Source: Cryptomeria japonica (lineage: Eukaryota; Streptophyta; Pinopsida; Cupressales; Cupressaceae). From it: DNA of 64,000 nt. The position numbers and the translations under genes were made by a program. Shown here one piece after another: positions 33,397 to 44,060 of the stretch. The DNA lies in assembly GCF_030272615.1 (NCBI RefSeq), contig NC_081411.1, positions 187,063,449 through 187,127,448 of the forward strand. The letters are read 5' to 3'. Under the pieces are notes generated by a model. That model did no database searches. It saw only the letters and a list, made by a program, of their open reading frames with translations, and was not told where the DNA came from. Position 1 is the stretch's first letter. Each line of letters starts with the position of its first letter.

Positions 33397-34840
33397 ACTC
33401 CTGGGTGATCGACAGTGGCTCATCCAGACACATTACAGGATTCAGAGAAGTACTGGACTCCATGAAAGAGGAGAATATGAGGAAGTAACTATTGGAGATG
33501 ACTCTACACATCTAGTCAAGGGAGTTGGAACCTGCACCATCAAACTTAAGCCGGGTGTATCATTACAACTTAGAGGAGTACTATATGTTCCAGGCATCAA
33601 GAGAAATCTAGTCTCAATATCAACATTGGAAGACAATGGATATAGAGTAACCTTTATGGACAACAAAGTATTGGCTTGGCCAAAGAACACATCCATCAAG
33701 AAGGCTAAAACAATTGGTCAAAGACAAGCCTACTTGTATCACAGAGCCCAACTTAGCCCTAATTCATGAAACTACAGATGCAAATGAAATCTGGCATAGA
33801 AGACTAGGCCACCTAAATTTTAGAGCTTTATCATTAATGGGAGACCTTGTCACAGGTCTACCTAAGTTAAAACAATATCATTCAGGGGCATGCACAGGAT
33901 GTGACCTAGGTAAAAATACTAAGGGTGCTTTTCAGGATAGTACTAGGAAAACAAGTAAAATTTTAGAGTTAGTTCATTTTGATGTATGTGGACCTATGTC
34001 CATATCTTCATTGGGGGGATTTTTGTATTATGTAATATTTGTTGATGACTACTCTAGGAAAACCTGGATCTACTTTCTGAAATGTAAAGAATCAGAAGAG
34101 ATCTTTAATAGGTTTAAAGAATTCAACTCACTAACAAAAAACTACACAAGAAATAAAATTAAAACCCTAAGAACTGATAATGGGGGGAATACACATCAGA
34201 ATTATTTAAAGAGTTTTGTAAAAATTCAGGGATTAAGAGGGAGTTAACAATACCTTATAACCCTCAACAAAATGGGATAGCTGAAAGGAAAAATAGGACA
34301 ATCGTTGAAGCTGCCAAAGCTATGATTCTTGATCAGAATCTAAATATCAATCTTTGGGCAGAAGCAACTAGCACTGCTGTATACATTCAAAACAGATGTC
34401 CTCACTTTCATCTTGAAGATAAGACCCTTGAGAAAGTCTTTACTAAATCAAAACTTGATATTAGCCACCTTAGGATATTTGGATGCTTTGTCTATATTCA
34501 TGTACCTAAGGAGAAAAGATTAAAATTAGAGCCTTTTGGAAAAAGGGGAATCTTTGTAGGATATAGAGAAACCTCAAAAGCTTACAGGATCTATATACCT
34601 GGTCAAAAGAATATAGAACTAAGCAGGGATGTGATCTTTGAAGAAGACTTAGCATTCAAAAGAGCCCAAAGCTCTCTAAACCCTGAAGTCTATATCCCCA
34701 CCCCTAGCAGAGATAGAGATCCTATGCCTGAGCTTCAGAGGGAGAATCCTGAGGAAACTATAAATGAAACTCAAAGTCCACCTAGAGAAAACCTTAAGAA
34801 AAGACCACTATGGGCCACCAAGACTGTAACAGAAGCTTAG
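33393..34840 (+). pseudogene. Copia protease and integrase, frameshifted
   Basis: The protease active-site phrase SWVIDSGSS lies at 33396-33425 in one frame. The downstream protease half (VTIGDD...GVLYVPGIKRNLVSI) is in another from about 33480. Pre-integrase HRRLGHLNF...C.GC and the integrase core are in a third (33714-34247), with catalytic Asp in FDVCGP and in LRTDNGG. An extra G in the run after TDNG shifts the frame, and the third acidic residue (in [10 protein letters not shown]) is read from the next frame. 34322-34840 carries the integrase C-terminal part (WAEA...[16 protein letters not shown]...GIFVGY). At least three shifts separate parts of one polyprotein. It is inactive. Confidence 0.85.
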
Positions 34841-34859
34841 AAGTTTGTTGCTCCTTCAG

Positions 34860-35160
34860 GAACCTTCAGGGAAAGCAAAAGGCCTAATAAATTCACTAGC
34901 TATGTCGCCCTTATATAGATCTCTCTAAAGCTGAACCAAACAAATCAGATGCACTTGAACAACAAGTATGGAAGGATGCCATGTCTGAAGAGTATCAATC
35001 CATTATGAAAAATGATGTTTGGGAGATTGTTCCTAGCAACTAAAAAATCAGTTGTTTCATCTAAATGGCTGTTCAAGATCAAACATGCTGCAGATGGCAG
35101 TATTGAAAAACACAAGGCCAAATTTGTAGCTAGAGGGTTCTCACAAAGGGAAGGAATAGA
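34860..35160 (+). pseudogene. Stub of copia reverse transcriptase
   Basis: Translation shows QVWKDAMSEEYQSIMKNDVW, a stop, then after a frame change SKWLFKIKHAADGSIEKHKA and FVARGFSQREGID. This is the N-terminal start of copia reverse transcriptase, before any catalytic Asp. It then joins LTR sequence at AGACATGACC. The catalytic YxDD region and RNase H are deleted. Confidence 0.85.
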
Positions 35161-35369
35161 CATGACCGGTCAAGGCACTGCTTGATCCTCCCTCTTGCAT
35201 ATATGTATCATTTGATATTTGTGAAGAGGATATTGAAATCGATAAATACTCCTCTTACCTGCCAAACAAAGAAGATAGTCAGAATTATAATAGTGATAGA
35301 TAATACATAGATATAAAGAATAAAATTAGAATACATCTTGCATATTGAATTGTAAATTGAACATTTACA
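35158..35369 (+). repeat. Truncated 3' LTR of the copia element
   Basis: 212 bp nearly identical to 32232-32446 of the 5' LTR. It starts at the loop end of the hairpin, so only the second arm is kept. Confidence 0.88.
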
Positions 35370-36611
35370 ACCAGCAACCAGCAAGTTTGGTAATCATCCT
35401 TGTTTCTCTTATCCAAACTTCTATCCGCCAAGAATGAAATCACCTTAACTAAGGATAATGCAATGCCTAGCAAAATCATAGTCACACGACAGGCCTAAGG
35501 CAAATCGGCCAAGAATTGTATACCTAGGTGGCCAGCCAAAGAGTCTAAATGCCCAAGAAGCTGAAGCTCACACCAAACAATGGAAACCCTTGCTAAAATA
35601 CACTCGCTAAATGAAGCCCTCATTTCAGAACTTCACAGATAGTACGTCCAAGATGCACACTGATACTTCATTTCATACCATTGAGATAATTGTTATCGCA
35701 AAAGCTTGCACCCTTGCTAAGCTATCAACTCAGCAACCTTGTGAAACATGGAAACAACCCCGAAGTGTGGGACCTTGCGCAAGGGGTTGAATCTTTGGAG
35801 AAGGCAGACTTCCTTCTTCAAATAGGTGCAGGTGTTGAACCTAAACAACTTGCAGAGGTAAAGGGAAGAGGGAATGCTGGAAATAGAAGGAGGTGATGCA
35901 CCAAGAAGAGATTGTTTCTCTCCCCACCGAGATGACACAAAGAATTAACCGAAACACCTAGGAGATGCACAAAATTTAGTTGCATGAGTGACTCCAATGC
36001 ATGTATGGAGGTTAGAATTCGCTAAGTGTCAAGAGGGGAGAAGGATTCCCACAAGTCACACTTAGAAAACAAGTTAACACGACATATATGGAGAGAAAAG
36101 CCACAAGACATACACCTATAATGAAGGTAAGAAAACATACACAACATACATAGGTTGAAAGAAGTCAAGAATGGTGATTTTCAATTAATTATAAGGCCAA
36201 TGGCCAAACTTACAGTTGCATAAATGCAAGATAAATACAAGAGAAGTGGGAGAGCATGGAATAGGTCAAGCCAACAACCTTTATATAGAAAAAATGGTTA
36301 CAAGGGTCATCATGACCCCTGCATGTGAGTCTGGAAGTGCAGGGAAGTGCATGCACTTGAGTTGTACATGCAAGCAACCTAGCTATACCCACAAGGAGCA
36401 ATTTTGAGAAGGTGGATTGATTAACCTTCCAAAGTCAGACATGACATAAGTCACCAAGCATGGCCCCGTACCTCCCTTGATGGAAATCCTGCCAAAAAAC
36501 ATTTAATGCACCCTTGTGGTTCCATAAAAGAAAGTGCAGAAGTCACCAAAACTGTCGGAGCATTAAAAGCCTTGATTGTCGATTACGCCATCTAGAAGTA
36601 TCGCCAGTCAG
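35370..36611. other. Decayed repeat sequence; inverted similarity to 46.8-47.0 kb
   Basis: No gene. 35700-35760 (TTGCTAAGCTATCAACTCAG) reads as the reverse complement of about 46832-46872, and similarity continues patchily on both sides. Both are probably pieces of one LTR family. The small ORFs here lack protein features. Confidence 0.45.
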
Positions 36612-36658
36612 AAGGAAGTCCGGAGACTTTGGAAGCTCGGACTCCCGAAGTGAGGAAG
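36612..36658. repeat. Left edge of the GC-rich dyad minisatellite, cut off by the giant LTR
   Basis: AGTCCGGAGACTTTGGAAGC and CGGACTCCCGAAG phrases resemble the units at 40560-41230. The giant LTR 36659-40559 separates them, with near-matching TSDs GGAAG and AGAAG at the two edges. Confidence 0.6.
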
Positions 36659-37094
36659 TATTGTGACGTATTCACACATCGCCCTATTGCAAATGGGGAC
36701 CCCTACTTTTTGCTTTCTAGGGTTTGTTTTCTTGGTCTTTTAGGTTCTTGTTTATTGACCTTTTGCATTTGGAGGGTTGTCAGAGGGATTATTTAGATAA
36801 TAGGCTCTGCTTGAGTTAGGGTGAGTCAATAGGTGGTCTAGGTCAGCGTCTCATTGAATGCCTTCCTTTGGTCAAGTTTTGCTCTTGTTGCTAGTTGTGT
36901 CTTGTTTGAGTTTGAGGTGGTCAGTGAAGTTTTGTGAGTGACTATCATCTTTTGAGGGTTTGAGATTGGTCCGATAGATGAAAGATGAAGTCCTAGGCAT
37001 ATTTAATGTGAAGCCGACCTATTTATCCTCTAGGAATGCCTTGGACAAGACCAAACTTGGTGAGATTGATGAAAAGGTAAGGAATTTGAGCAAA

Positions 37095-38960
37095 AGCATG
37101 AATTTCGCTCCTGACCCTTCCAAACGGTCCAGAGCGAAATTTCACAAAAGACCCAAGATTTCACCTAAAGTAGTTCAATGGTTGGATTGATTTGGAAGGG
37201 TATGGAAGGAAATGTATCAAGGGTTGAGGCTAAGGCGAAGACATGTCAGTTTGAATGTGAATTGAGCCTAGAATAGGAATTTCACTCTTGACCCTTCCAA
37301 AGGGTCCAGAGCGAATTCCTCCATAAGACATTTTACCTTGCCCCAAACTAAGAACTAACTCATTCCCAGGCATTATTGAGGACAAAACACTTGTTTGGAT
37401 AAGGAAATGTGGGAGATGAAGTCAAGATTTGAGCCTAAGTGCAAATTTCGCTCCTGACCCTTCCAAAGGGTCTAGAGCAAAATTCTTCTATGACCTTATT
37501 TCCTAACAAAATCTTGAAGTAGAATGCTAGTTTGAGAACAAATTGACTTGATGGTGATTGAAGGAGGCTTGAGAAGTTTTATCCAAGGAAAGGAAAGGAG
37601 AAAGGAGGTGTGAAATGAGCTCAAGTAGGAGTTTCGTGCCTTACCCTTCCAAAGGGTCCAGAGCGAAATTCCCATAACCTCTATGTTCCTCCTTGTTATG
37701 GCCAAGTTTTTTGACTTCTAAGGCATGGTTGGAAAGATTTTAATGTGTTCTTGCCTTTGAAAGGTGGATTGAGGCAATGGAGTGGTGAAAATCAATCCAA
37801 AATAGGAATTTCGCTCTTGACCCTTCCAAAGGGTCTAGAGCGAAATTCTCCATAGACACTATTTTCTTCCTTATTTGGACCAAAATCCTTGTTCCGTAGA
37901 CATAGTGGGGGTGGATTGATATACTCTTGCCTTAGTGATTGAAAGTGAAGGAGATGAAGGATTTTGTCCAAAAGCATTAATTTCGCTCCTGACCCTTCCA
38001 AAGGGTCCAGAGCGAAATTCCTCAAACCACCTATTTTCTCCTTGAGTTAGATCAAAACCTTGGTTCTTATGGCATGGTTGAGGGTGGAGTGATGTATTCT
38101 TGCCTTTTGAGGTGGATTGGAATTAATGAAATGAAGGAATTAAGCCTAAATCATGAATTTCGCTCCTGACCCTTCCAAAGGGTCCAGAGCGAAATTCTCA
38201 AAATCTCCTTTTTCTCCCAATTTCATGTTGAGCCAAGTGTTGATCAGGGTGAATTGAGCTTGAAGATATCCCTAGGCATGTATTTGAATGGGTTGTGATT
38301 CCAAAAAGTGAAGATTTTGAGCTAGAGCATGAATTTCGCTCTTGACCCTTCCAAAGGGTCCAGAGCAAAATTCTAATAGGTCCTGCCTTGGCCATGGTTT
38401 GGAGCTAATTTCTCCTTTCAGGCCTTCTTGAGGGTTAAAGAAGTGTTGCCTTCATGAGAGAGGGATCCAAAGGTGAGAGTCAAAGGAAAACGAAGTAGGA
38501 AGGATAGAGCCAAGTGAGGGAAAACAAGCAAAGTATGAATTTCGGTCCTAACCCTTCCAAAGAAGGGTCCAGAGCGAAATTCTCAAAAAACACCTAATTT
38601 GCTCATGATGGAGGCCAAAATATGAATTCCTAGGCATTGGTGGAGAAAGGATTAATGTATACTTACCTTGAGAAGCAATTTGGAGCAAGGAAGGGATGGA
38701 ATTGTGTCTTAATCATGCATTTCGCTCCTGACCCTTCCAAAGGGTCCAGAGCGAAATCCCAGGATAGCCTAATTTCTTGCCAAAAACACTTTGAACTTGA
38801 CATCACTTAAAGGGCTAGTTGCGAGATCATGATGGGAGGAGGTTTGAAGGTTAAGTTTAGGATTGTGAAATGTTGAAAATAAGGTCTAATTGAGCAAAAT
38901 AGCAAAAAATTGCTGCTGACCCTTCCAAAGGGTCCGGAGCGAAATTCCTATAGGGCCTAT
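37095..38960 (+). repeat. Hairpin array of the shorter giant LTR, 11 units
   Basis: Anchors end near 37110, 37287, 37453, 37639, 37816, 37988, 38165, 38341, 38547, 38727 and 38916. Spacing is mostly 166-189 bp, with one of 206, and less regular than in the 8.2-kb LTR. Unit arms and CTTCCAAAGG loops are the array 1 type. One unit carries an AAG insertion in the loop (about 38553-38575), and one has CGTGCCTTACCC in place of CGCTCCTGACCC. Confidence 0.88.
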
Positions 38961-39619
38961 CCCTAGAGAGGATCCTAAGCAAATTCCATTTTGATGACTT
39001 CTTGTTAATGATTTGAGGTAAGAAATGTTATGTTGGATAAATTTATCATGTGTACTTAATCATCTTTTGGTTTGTTTTGTAGATGGAGGACTTCAAGTGT
39101 TCGAGAAAAGTATTGAGAGATTTCAAGTGTTCAAGGATTTCTAAAGTATCCTCAAAGACTCCATTCCGCCACACAATGGAACCACATGATGACAGAGAAG
39201 AATGATCTTACCAGTACTAAAAGGTGAAGTAATGCTACCAGAGAAGAAGGAATGACTTGACCGTGAGAGGTCTTCATCAAGCACATGGGAGTCAAAGGTT
39301 TACATCATTCATCGCATCAAGGATGAAGGAGGATCATCCAAAATCAATGCAAGGGTACGTTGAAGAAGCAGATAGTTTCAGAAGAGTTAATCAAAGTTAG
39401 CTTCTCAACATCACCAAATTGAGTATCAAAAGAGATATGAAAAGGTACCAAACAAGGTGACATCCCAGTCACTATTCCTCCAATCAGATAGCTCCACCTT
39501 AGCAGGTCCAGATTCAATGTACTTGACTCGCCTATGATGGCACAAACTTTGAGACACCTACCCCTGCTTCCTATTGGTTGTCAAATTTTGAATGTAATTT
39601 TCTCATTGGCTAAGGAAGT

Positions 39620-39637
39620 AAACCCTAATTAGGGTTT
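39620..39637. promoter_or_regulatory. Palindromic telo-box of the shorter giant LTR
   Basis: AAACCCTAATTAGGGTTT; its core ends 68 bp before TATATAAA at 39702, the same spacing as in the 8.2-kb LTR. Confidence 0.8.
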
Positions 39638-39701
39638 CTATCTTGTAATCCCAGCCATTGATTCTAAGTCAATCAAAGCCATCAATTTGTAAAGGGGTCT
39701 C

Positions 39702-39709
39702 TATATAAA
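39702..39709 (+). promoter_or_regulatory. TATA box of the shorter giant LTR
   Basis: TATATAAA followed by GGCTCTTCATTTGTAAGGG, aligned with the start region of the other giant LTRs. Confidence 0.75.
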
Positions 39710-40559
39710 GCCTTGGCTCTTCATTTGTAAGGGTTAATAGTTAGAAGTTAGCTAAAAAGAGTTAGTAAATAGTCAACAGATAGAATAGCAATTAGAGTAG
39801 ATTAGGAGAATGCAAGAAATTGTTGCCCTTGATTGTAAATAAACTCCATTTTCATTGAAGTCATGGTGAAATGTGTCGTTTCTTTGCAATATGCATGGTC
39901 TCTTGTTGAATCTTCATTTTAGATGATAGATAATTAGATTGAATGAAAGAAGTTATTGAATGCACTAGCGTGGAATCCACCTAGTCCAAACCACTAGCCT
40001 CTTGCTGACTGTAAGTGCGCCTTGCGTGGTCAACTGGCATAGAACGAGCTTAATCTTGAGTCGTTACACCTCTGTTGTTAATGCATTAACTTGAATGGTG
40101 ATCAGAGTTTGACGGTGTACGATTTGAACATGTTTGAAGCATCCCTTAGAAGATCGCATTGAGTTGGTGTTGAATTGTTTAGCCTGGTGGTGAGGCCCAA
40201 CTTAGTAGGACTCCACCTGGTCTTTAATCCATCTTCTCTCATTCTAGGTCTTAGAGTAGGCTTTCTGAACCTTTCATCTTTTGATATTTCTTTCTCTCCC
40301 AGCCAGTAGATAGGACTTGAGTTCTAGCAGATTAAATGTTCAGGTATTCGAATGTAAGTCCCCTTGTGATTCTAGCATAATCACATCAGACCAAATTGAG
40401 CTTATCCACATATAGAGACCCTACATATAAGAACCTTGGAGTTGCCTCGATTGATCCTTAGGTGAAATCTTTAGCATTCGAGGAAACTTTGTTCAAAAGA
40501 GGATAAGATACCTTGGTATTTTATTCTGTGTTCGCATGTGCATAAAAAACACATCAACA

Positions 40560-41230
40560 AGAAGACAAGGGAAGGAGCAAGGAACTTCGGAACCTCGAGG
40601 TTCCGAAGAACTTCAAAAGGCTAAGGAAAGAAGTTCGGAACCTCGGGGTTCCGGAGTTCCGGGATAGAGAGAGGAAGAGAAGAAAAGAAACTTCAGAACC
40701 TCGGGGTTCCAGAGTTCCGAAGGAACTAGAGATAGAAGGCAAAAGGGGAAGGAACTTCGGAACCTCGGTGTTTCGGAGTTCCTGGAAAGGGGAGAAGAAA
40801 AGAAGAAACTTCGGAACCTTGGGGTTCCGAAGTTCCGGAGAAGGGGGTAAGCTAGGGAAGGGAACTTCAGAACCTTGGGGTTCTGGAGTTCCGAAGAGGA
40901 AAGAAAAAAAAGGACAAGGAACTTCGGAACCTCGGGGTTCCGGAGTTCCAGAGGAGGAGGGAGAAAGGCTAAGGAGAGGAGGGGCTAAGCTAGGGAAGGA
41001 ACTTTGGAACCTCAGGGTTCCGGAGTTTCGAAGAAGGGAAGGGGAAGGGAGAAGAACTTCGGAACCTCGAGGTTCTGGAGTTCCGAAGAACTTCAAAAGG
41101 CTAAGGAAAGAAGGAAACTTCAAAACTTGGAGGTTCCGGAGTAGGAAATAAAGCGGCTAAGGCAAAGAACCTTGGAACCTTAGGGTTTTGGAGTTCCGGG
41201 GGAAGAGAAAAAGAGGGCCTCGGAACTTCC
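40560..41230. repeat. GC-rich minisatellite of about 11 dyad units (about 57 bp each)
   Basis: Each unit contains ACTTCGGAACCTCGGGG followed by TTCCGGAGTTCCGAAG, a self-complementary core, then a purine-rich linker (AAGGGGAAGG-like). Starts fall near 40577, 40633, 40689, 40752, 40807, 40862, 40919, 40997, 41052, 41117 and 41169. Units 1 and 9 share the same unusual linker (GAACTTCAAAAGGCTAAGG), indicating a segmental duplication of several units. It is GC-rich, unlike its surroundings. Confidence 0.88.
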
Positions 41231-42989
41231 GACAAGGCAACACTTCAAACCATGTTTCCACCGCATTTATCCTTGATCAACTAGGGCAGCGCTGGTCCAT
41301 GGAACATATATCTGATCGGTTCTTACTGATGGACCAAAGGTGTCATAAAATGACAACAATAATCAAACCAACCATGCGTCCATTTCTTCTCCACCAATAT
41401 CTTGCAAAATTCCAAATAACTTGTGTTACCTATTTTTCGCTTCTAGCTGAAAAATAGGTTAAAGAGATGCTAGTTTTTACAAAAGAAGCAAGTATGTACT
41501 AATTCTCTAGTTTTGTGTTTCCAACTGCACTAAGGAGTGAGCTAAAGATGGTATTTTTAAATACTTCTAGTCTGTAACAACAAAAGAGAGAGACATCTCA
41601 TCAAAAGGGGAAGTATTTTATTCATATTCAAACATGCGTCCCACACAAAGAGCCGTGAGACTAGCTACATGCATCCAGTGCAGAAAGGAAATATACAAAT
41701 ATGTATACACAAGTACAAAAGAAAAAAATGAGGAAGGCATGTCAAGAATGGAACCAGTCATTGCCTGAATGACTGGAACAGTTGAAGCAGGCTCGATGTC
41801 GCCTTTGTCTTGCTGCTTCACCCTGGTCCGTATCTGCTTTTCTTCTGATATCTGCAAAAGAGTTGAAACATGCAATGCGTTAGAACATTTTGTTCTAAGC
41901 AATGGCTGACTACATTTCTAGCATGTGTACTAATGCACGCATATATATATATATATATATGATCCCTACATGCATTAGATGCATACAACTCGCATCACAA
42001 AGGGATCTCGAAAGGCAAATATCAGATCAAAGGAAAATCACCATACATATGCATATTTTTGCTAACATGTTTGCTTCATGTGCAGGATTAGGGAAAAGGA
42101 CAGCTTGCTGGTCATAAAATTCACAAAAATGAGTGGAGATGAATGAGGCTTCCATAAGGGTTGAGCCCAGCTCATGTGAAACGATAGCAAGGTCTCATAC
42201 AATGAAATTATATCAGAACTGGTGATAGAAAAAGAGTAGCAAAATGTGAGTATGCGATCGCATGATCAGCCAATAAGCATGATAAGACTTTCCTTTTAAA
42301 GGATGTGAAATGAATTCAACATGCTAATGAGATATGTAGTGCATACAGAAAGCTGTACACTAAGTATAGAAAATGCAACATTCAGTTTTTCAGTTTCAGT
42401 GGGCAGCGAATAATGAGGAATACAATGCATTTTCGGAATCATGACGAAGACATTTTCTAACACAATGCAAGATACCATTAAACACAATTATGGAAGGAAT
42501 GCATACAATCAAAGATACAATCACAGTGATCAATTCACAAAGGCATGCAGTCATATTTCAGAAAATGATACAGACAAGAAATAAAGTCAGTATGGACAGC
42601 AATCAATCACAGCCATTTAGAGTTTTTCAAGACTGTTATTTAAAAAGGGCAGCATGCATGAAGATAGTCCACGTGAAAGTCTGAAGGACTTAAAGGTCAC
42701 CCAAGGAGCTCAAAGAAGCACAGAAAGGTTCAGTCCTGAAGCTTGTAGAGGATAGCAAATGAACACACTGCCAAACAAAGTTGTTAGATGGATCAAGGAA
42801 GCAGTTTTTGGAGTTGTGAAGGAGTTTGATACATTTTCTGGAAGACTTGTGGAAGTTGCATAGGGAATGGGGAAAAGTCTGGTACAAGCAGTCGTAAATA
42901 TCAAGATTGCAGAGGCAAAGGCCATGTGAAGAAAACACAGAGGAGGTCGTTCGGGGTTGTCTCACAGGTGTCTACTTGCTCAAAATGTA
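41231..42989. other. Intron DNA; AT microsatellite at 41939-41960, no gene seen
   Basis: Only short ORFs without signatures. The (AT)10-11 run at 41939-41960 is the only clear feature. Confidence 0.4.
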
Positions 42990-43046
42990 AAGGTCTACTT
43001 GTTTAGTTCTAGAGTTTAATAAATTCATCTGTATTAAGTCATAAAT

Positions 43047-43700
43047 TTGAAGGTCTTTATTGCACAAGAAGAACGGTGCACAAGTCAACTTTGGGTATCA
43101 AATAGTCCAATTTGGATGGCAATTTACACACCTTGCATAGGTGGATTTTTCATGAACAAGAATAAAGTTATTGTCAAAGTCCTCGAGACATCAAAAGATG
43201 ACAAATGGTGTGCAGGAAGAAAGGTGATTTCTGTTTATTTCTTTGCAATTACAGTTCCAGTTGTTCTTATGTTTTATGCTCTGGGTGTAGAATCAGATTT
43301 TGAGATGATGCAAATGATAGGAATTGAATTCAGTGAATCTAAGGCAAGAGAGTTATTGTTGTCATCAATTTATAAGGCAGAGGCAGAGTTAAAATGTTTT
43401 CGAAGAAAAGAAAAAGTTTGGGCCTATATTAATGACCAACTCAAGAATTGCAAATTTCCAAAAGATCAAGATGCTGAAGAGGCTCTCCAGAGACATGTAG
43501 AATGTAAAGATGACTACAAGAACAAAAGGCTGGAACTAGCAGGTGAGCTGCTTGGTCGTGAACTACACGGATTGGTTAGACATTTTCGGAATAGATTGGC
43601 CAAAGGAATTCATACCAGCAAGTCTTTCTCAATATTTTCGAAAGCTGGAGATCAATCAGGTAAAGGAAAGCAGAAACAAAAAAATGAGTACAGAACGTGA
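43047..43700 (+). pseudogene. Captured fragment of the second-largest subunit of RNA polymerase IV/V (NRPD2/NRPE2-like)
   Basis: The open frame reads KVFIAQEERCTSQLWVSNSP, then SVYFFA..VPVVLMFYALGVESD, later ELKCFRRKEKVWAYINDQLKNC and YKNKRLELAGELLGREL. These are landmarks, in the right order, of the N-terminal lobe of plant NRPD2/NRPE2, which has the 'IAQE', 'FALGV..D', 'KFP' and 'NKR.ELAGELL.RE' blocks. Pol II RPB2 fits less well. The hydrophobic block is as expected. About 40 residues seem to be missing between the CKFP block and KNKRLELAG. There is no ATG (it opens at TTG), and similarity fades after about 43600, so it is a roughly 185-codon piece of a 1100-plus-residue subunit. It is probably an inert captured copy. 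Confidence 0.7.
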
Positions 43701-44060
43701 AGCTACTGCAAAAGAGGATAAAAGTAGATCATTTTGGGACTCAATCAAGAGTATGGCAAGGAAGTCATTTTTTTTAGTGGAGTGCGGTTTGCTCCAAAGG
43801 AATGTTTTTTGAGCAATGCCTCCAGTGGTGATGTCTATTTTTTTTTTTCAAAGAAAGAGGATGAGCTAGGATCCAAAAAGCAACCACCTTCTTGATGGCA
43901 TACGTGATTGAGATCCCTAAAGAACATAAAACTGGATATTCAGAGAGAGGAAGTAGAGAAGGATCTGAAACTGTCGAGATCAATCCAGACAAGGAATCTG
44001 AAATTTTTATCAAGAAGGATCAGTGTACCAACAATTCTGTAGAGTCAATTCCCCTGGCCA

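Larger units (their letters stand above)
32125..35369 (+). mobile_element. Truncated Ty1/copia retrotransposon
   Basis: The 5' LTR (about 32125-32446) ends ...CATTTACA and is followed at once by the PBS TGGTATCAGAG (32447). Then come gag, protease, integrase and only the first codons of reverse transcriptase. At about 35158 the reverse transcriptase reading breaks off and joins the inside of the 3' LTR, whose remaining 212 bp match 32232-32446 with a 3-bp deletion. Reverse transcriptase, RNase H, polypurine tract and the first part of the 3' LTR are missing. Several frameshifts make it inactive. No TSD was found (CTCTA before, ACCAG after), so the exact left terminus is provisional. Confidence 0.85.
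36659..40559 (+). mobile_element. Giant solo LTR, plus orientation (3901 bp), TSD GGAAG/AGAAG
   Basis: Begins TATTGTGACGTATTC (the first G of the family TGTTGTGAC is mutated to A), with CCCTATTGCAAATGGGG just inside. Ends GTGCATAAAAAACACATCAACA. Flanks are GGAAG (36654-36658) and AGAAG (40560-40564). It contains 11 hairpin units, the splice-acceptor-like block at about 39060, a telo-box palindrome, a TATA box and the same R/U5 end as the 8.2-kb copy. It is the shortest of the three and lacks array 2. There is no PBS after its end, so it is a solo LTR. Confidence 0.87.

Noticed and set aside
23884-40559. Giant LTRs at 23884 and 36659 as the two LTRs of one element
   Set aside because: Their outer flanks (TAGTC and AGAAG) do not match. 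The second has its own near-matching TSD, and no PBS or PPT lies between them at the right places.
40554-41123. 189-codon minus ORF with repeated GTPEPRGSEV
   Set aside because: It is the translation of the minisatellite. An overlapping + strand ORF looks equally repetitive, and there is no start context or non-repeat domain.
43543-43812. 89-codon + ORF overlapping the polymerase-subunit fragment
   Set aside because: It is the same DNA in another frame; the conserved residues are in the 43047-43700 frame.
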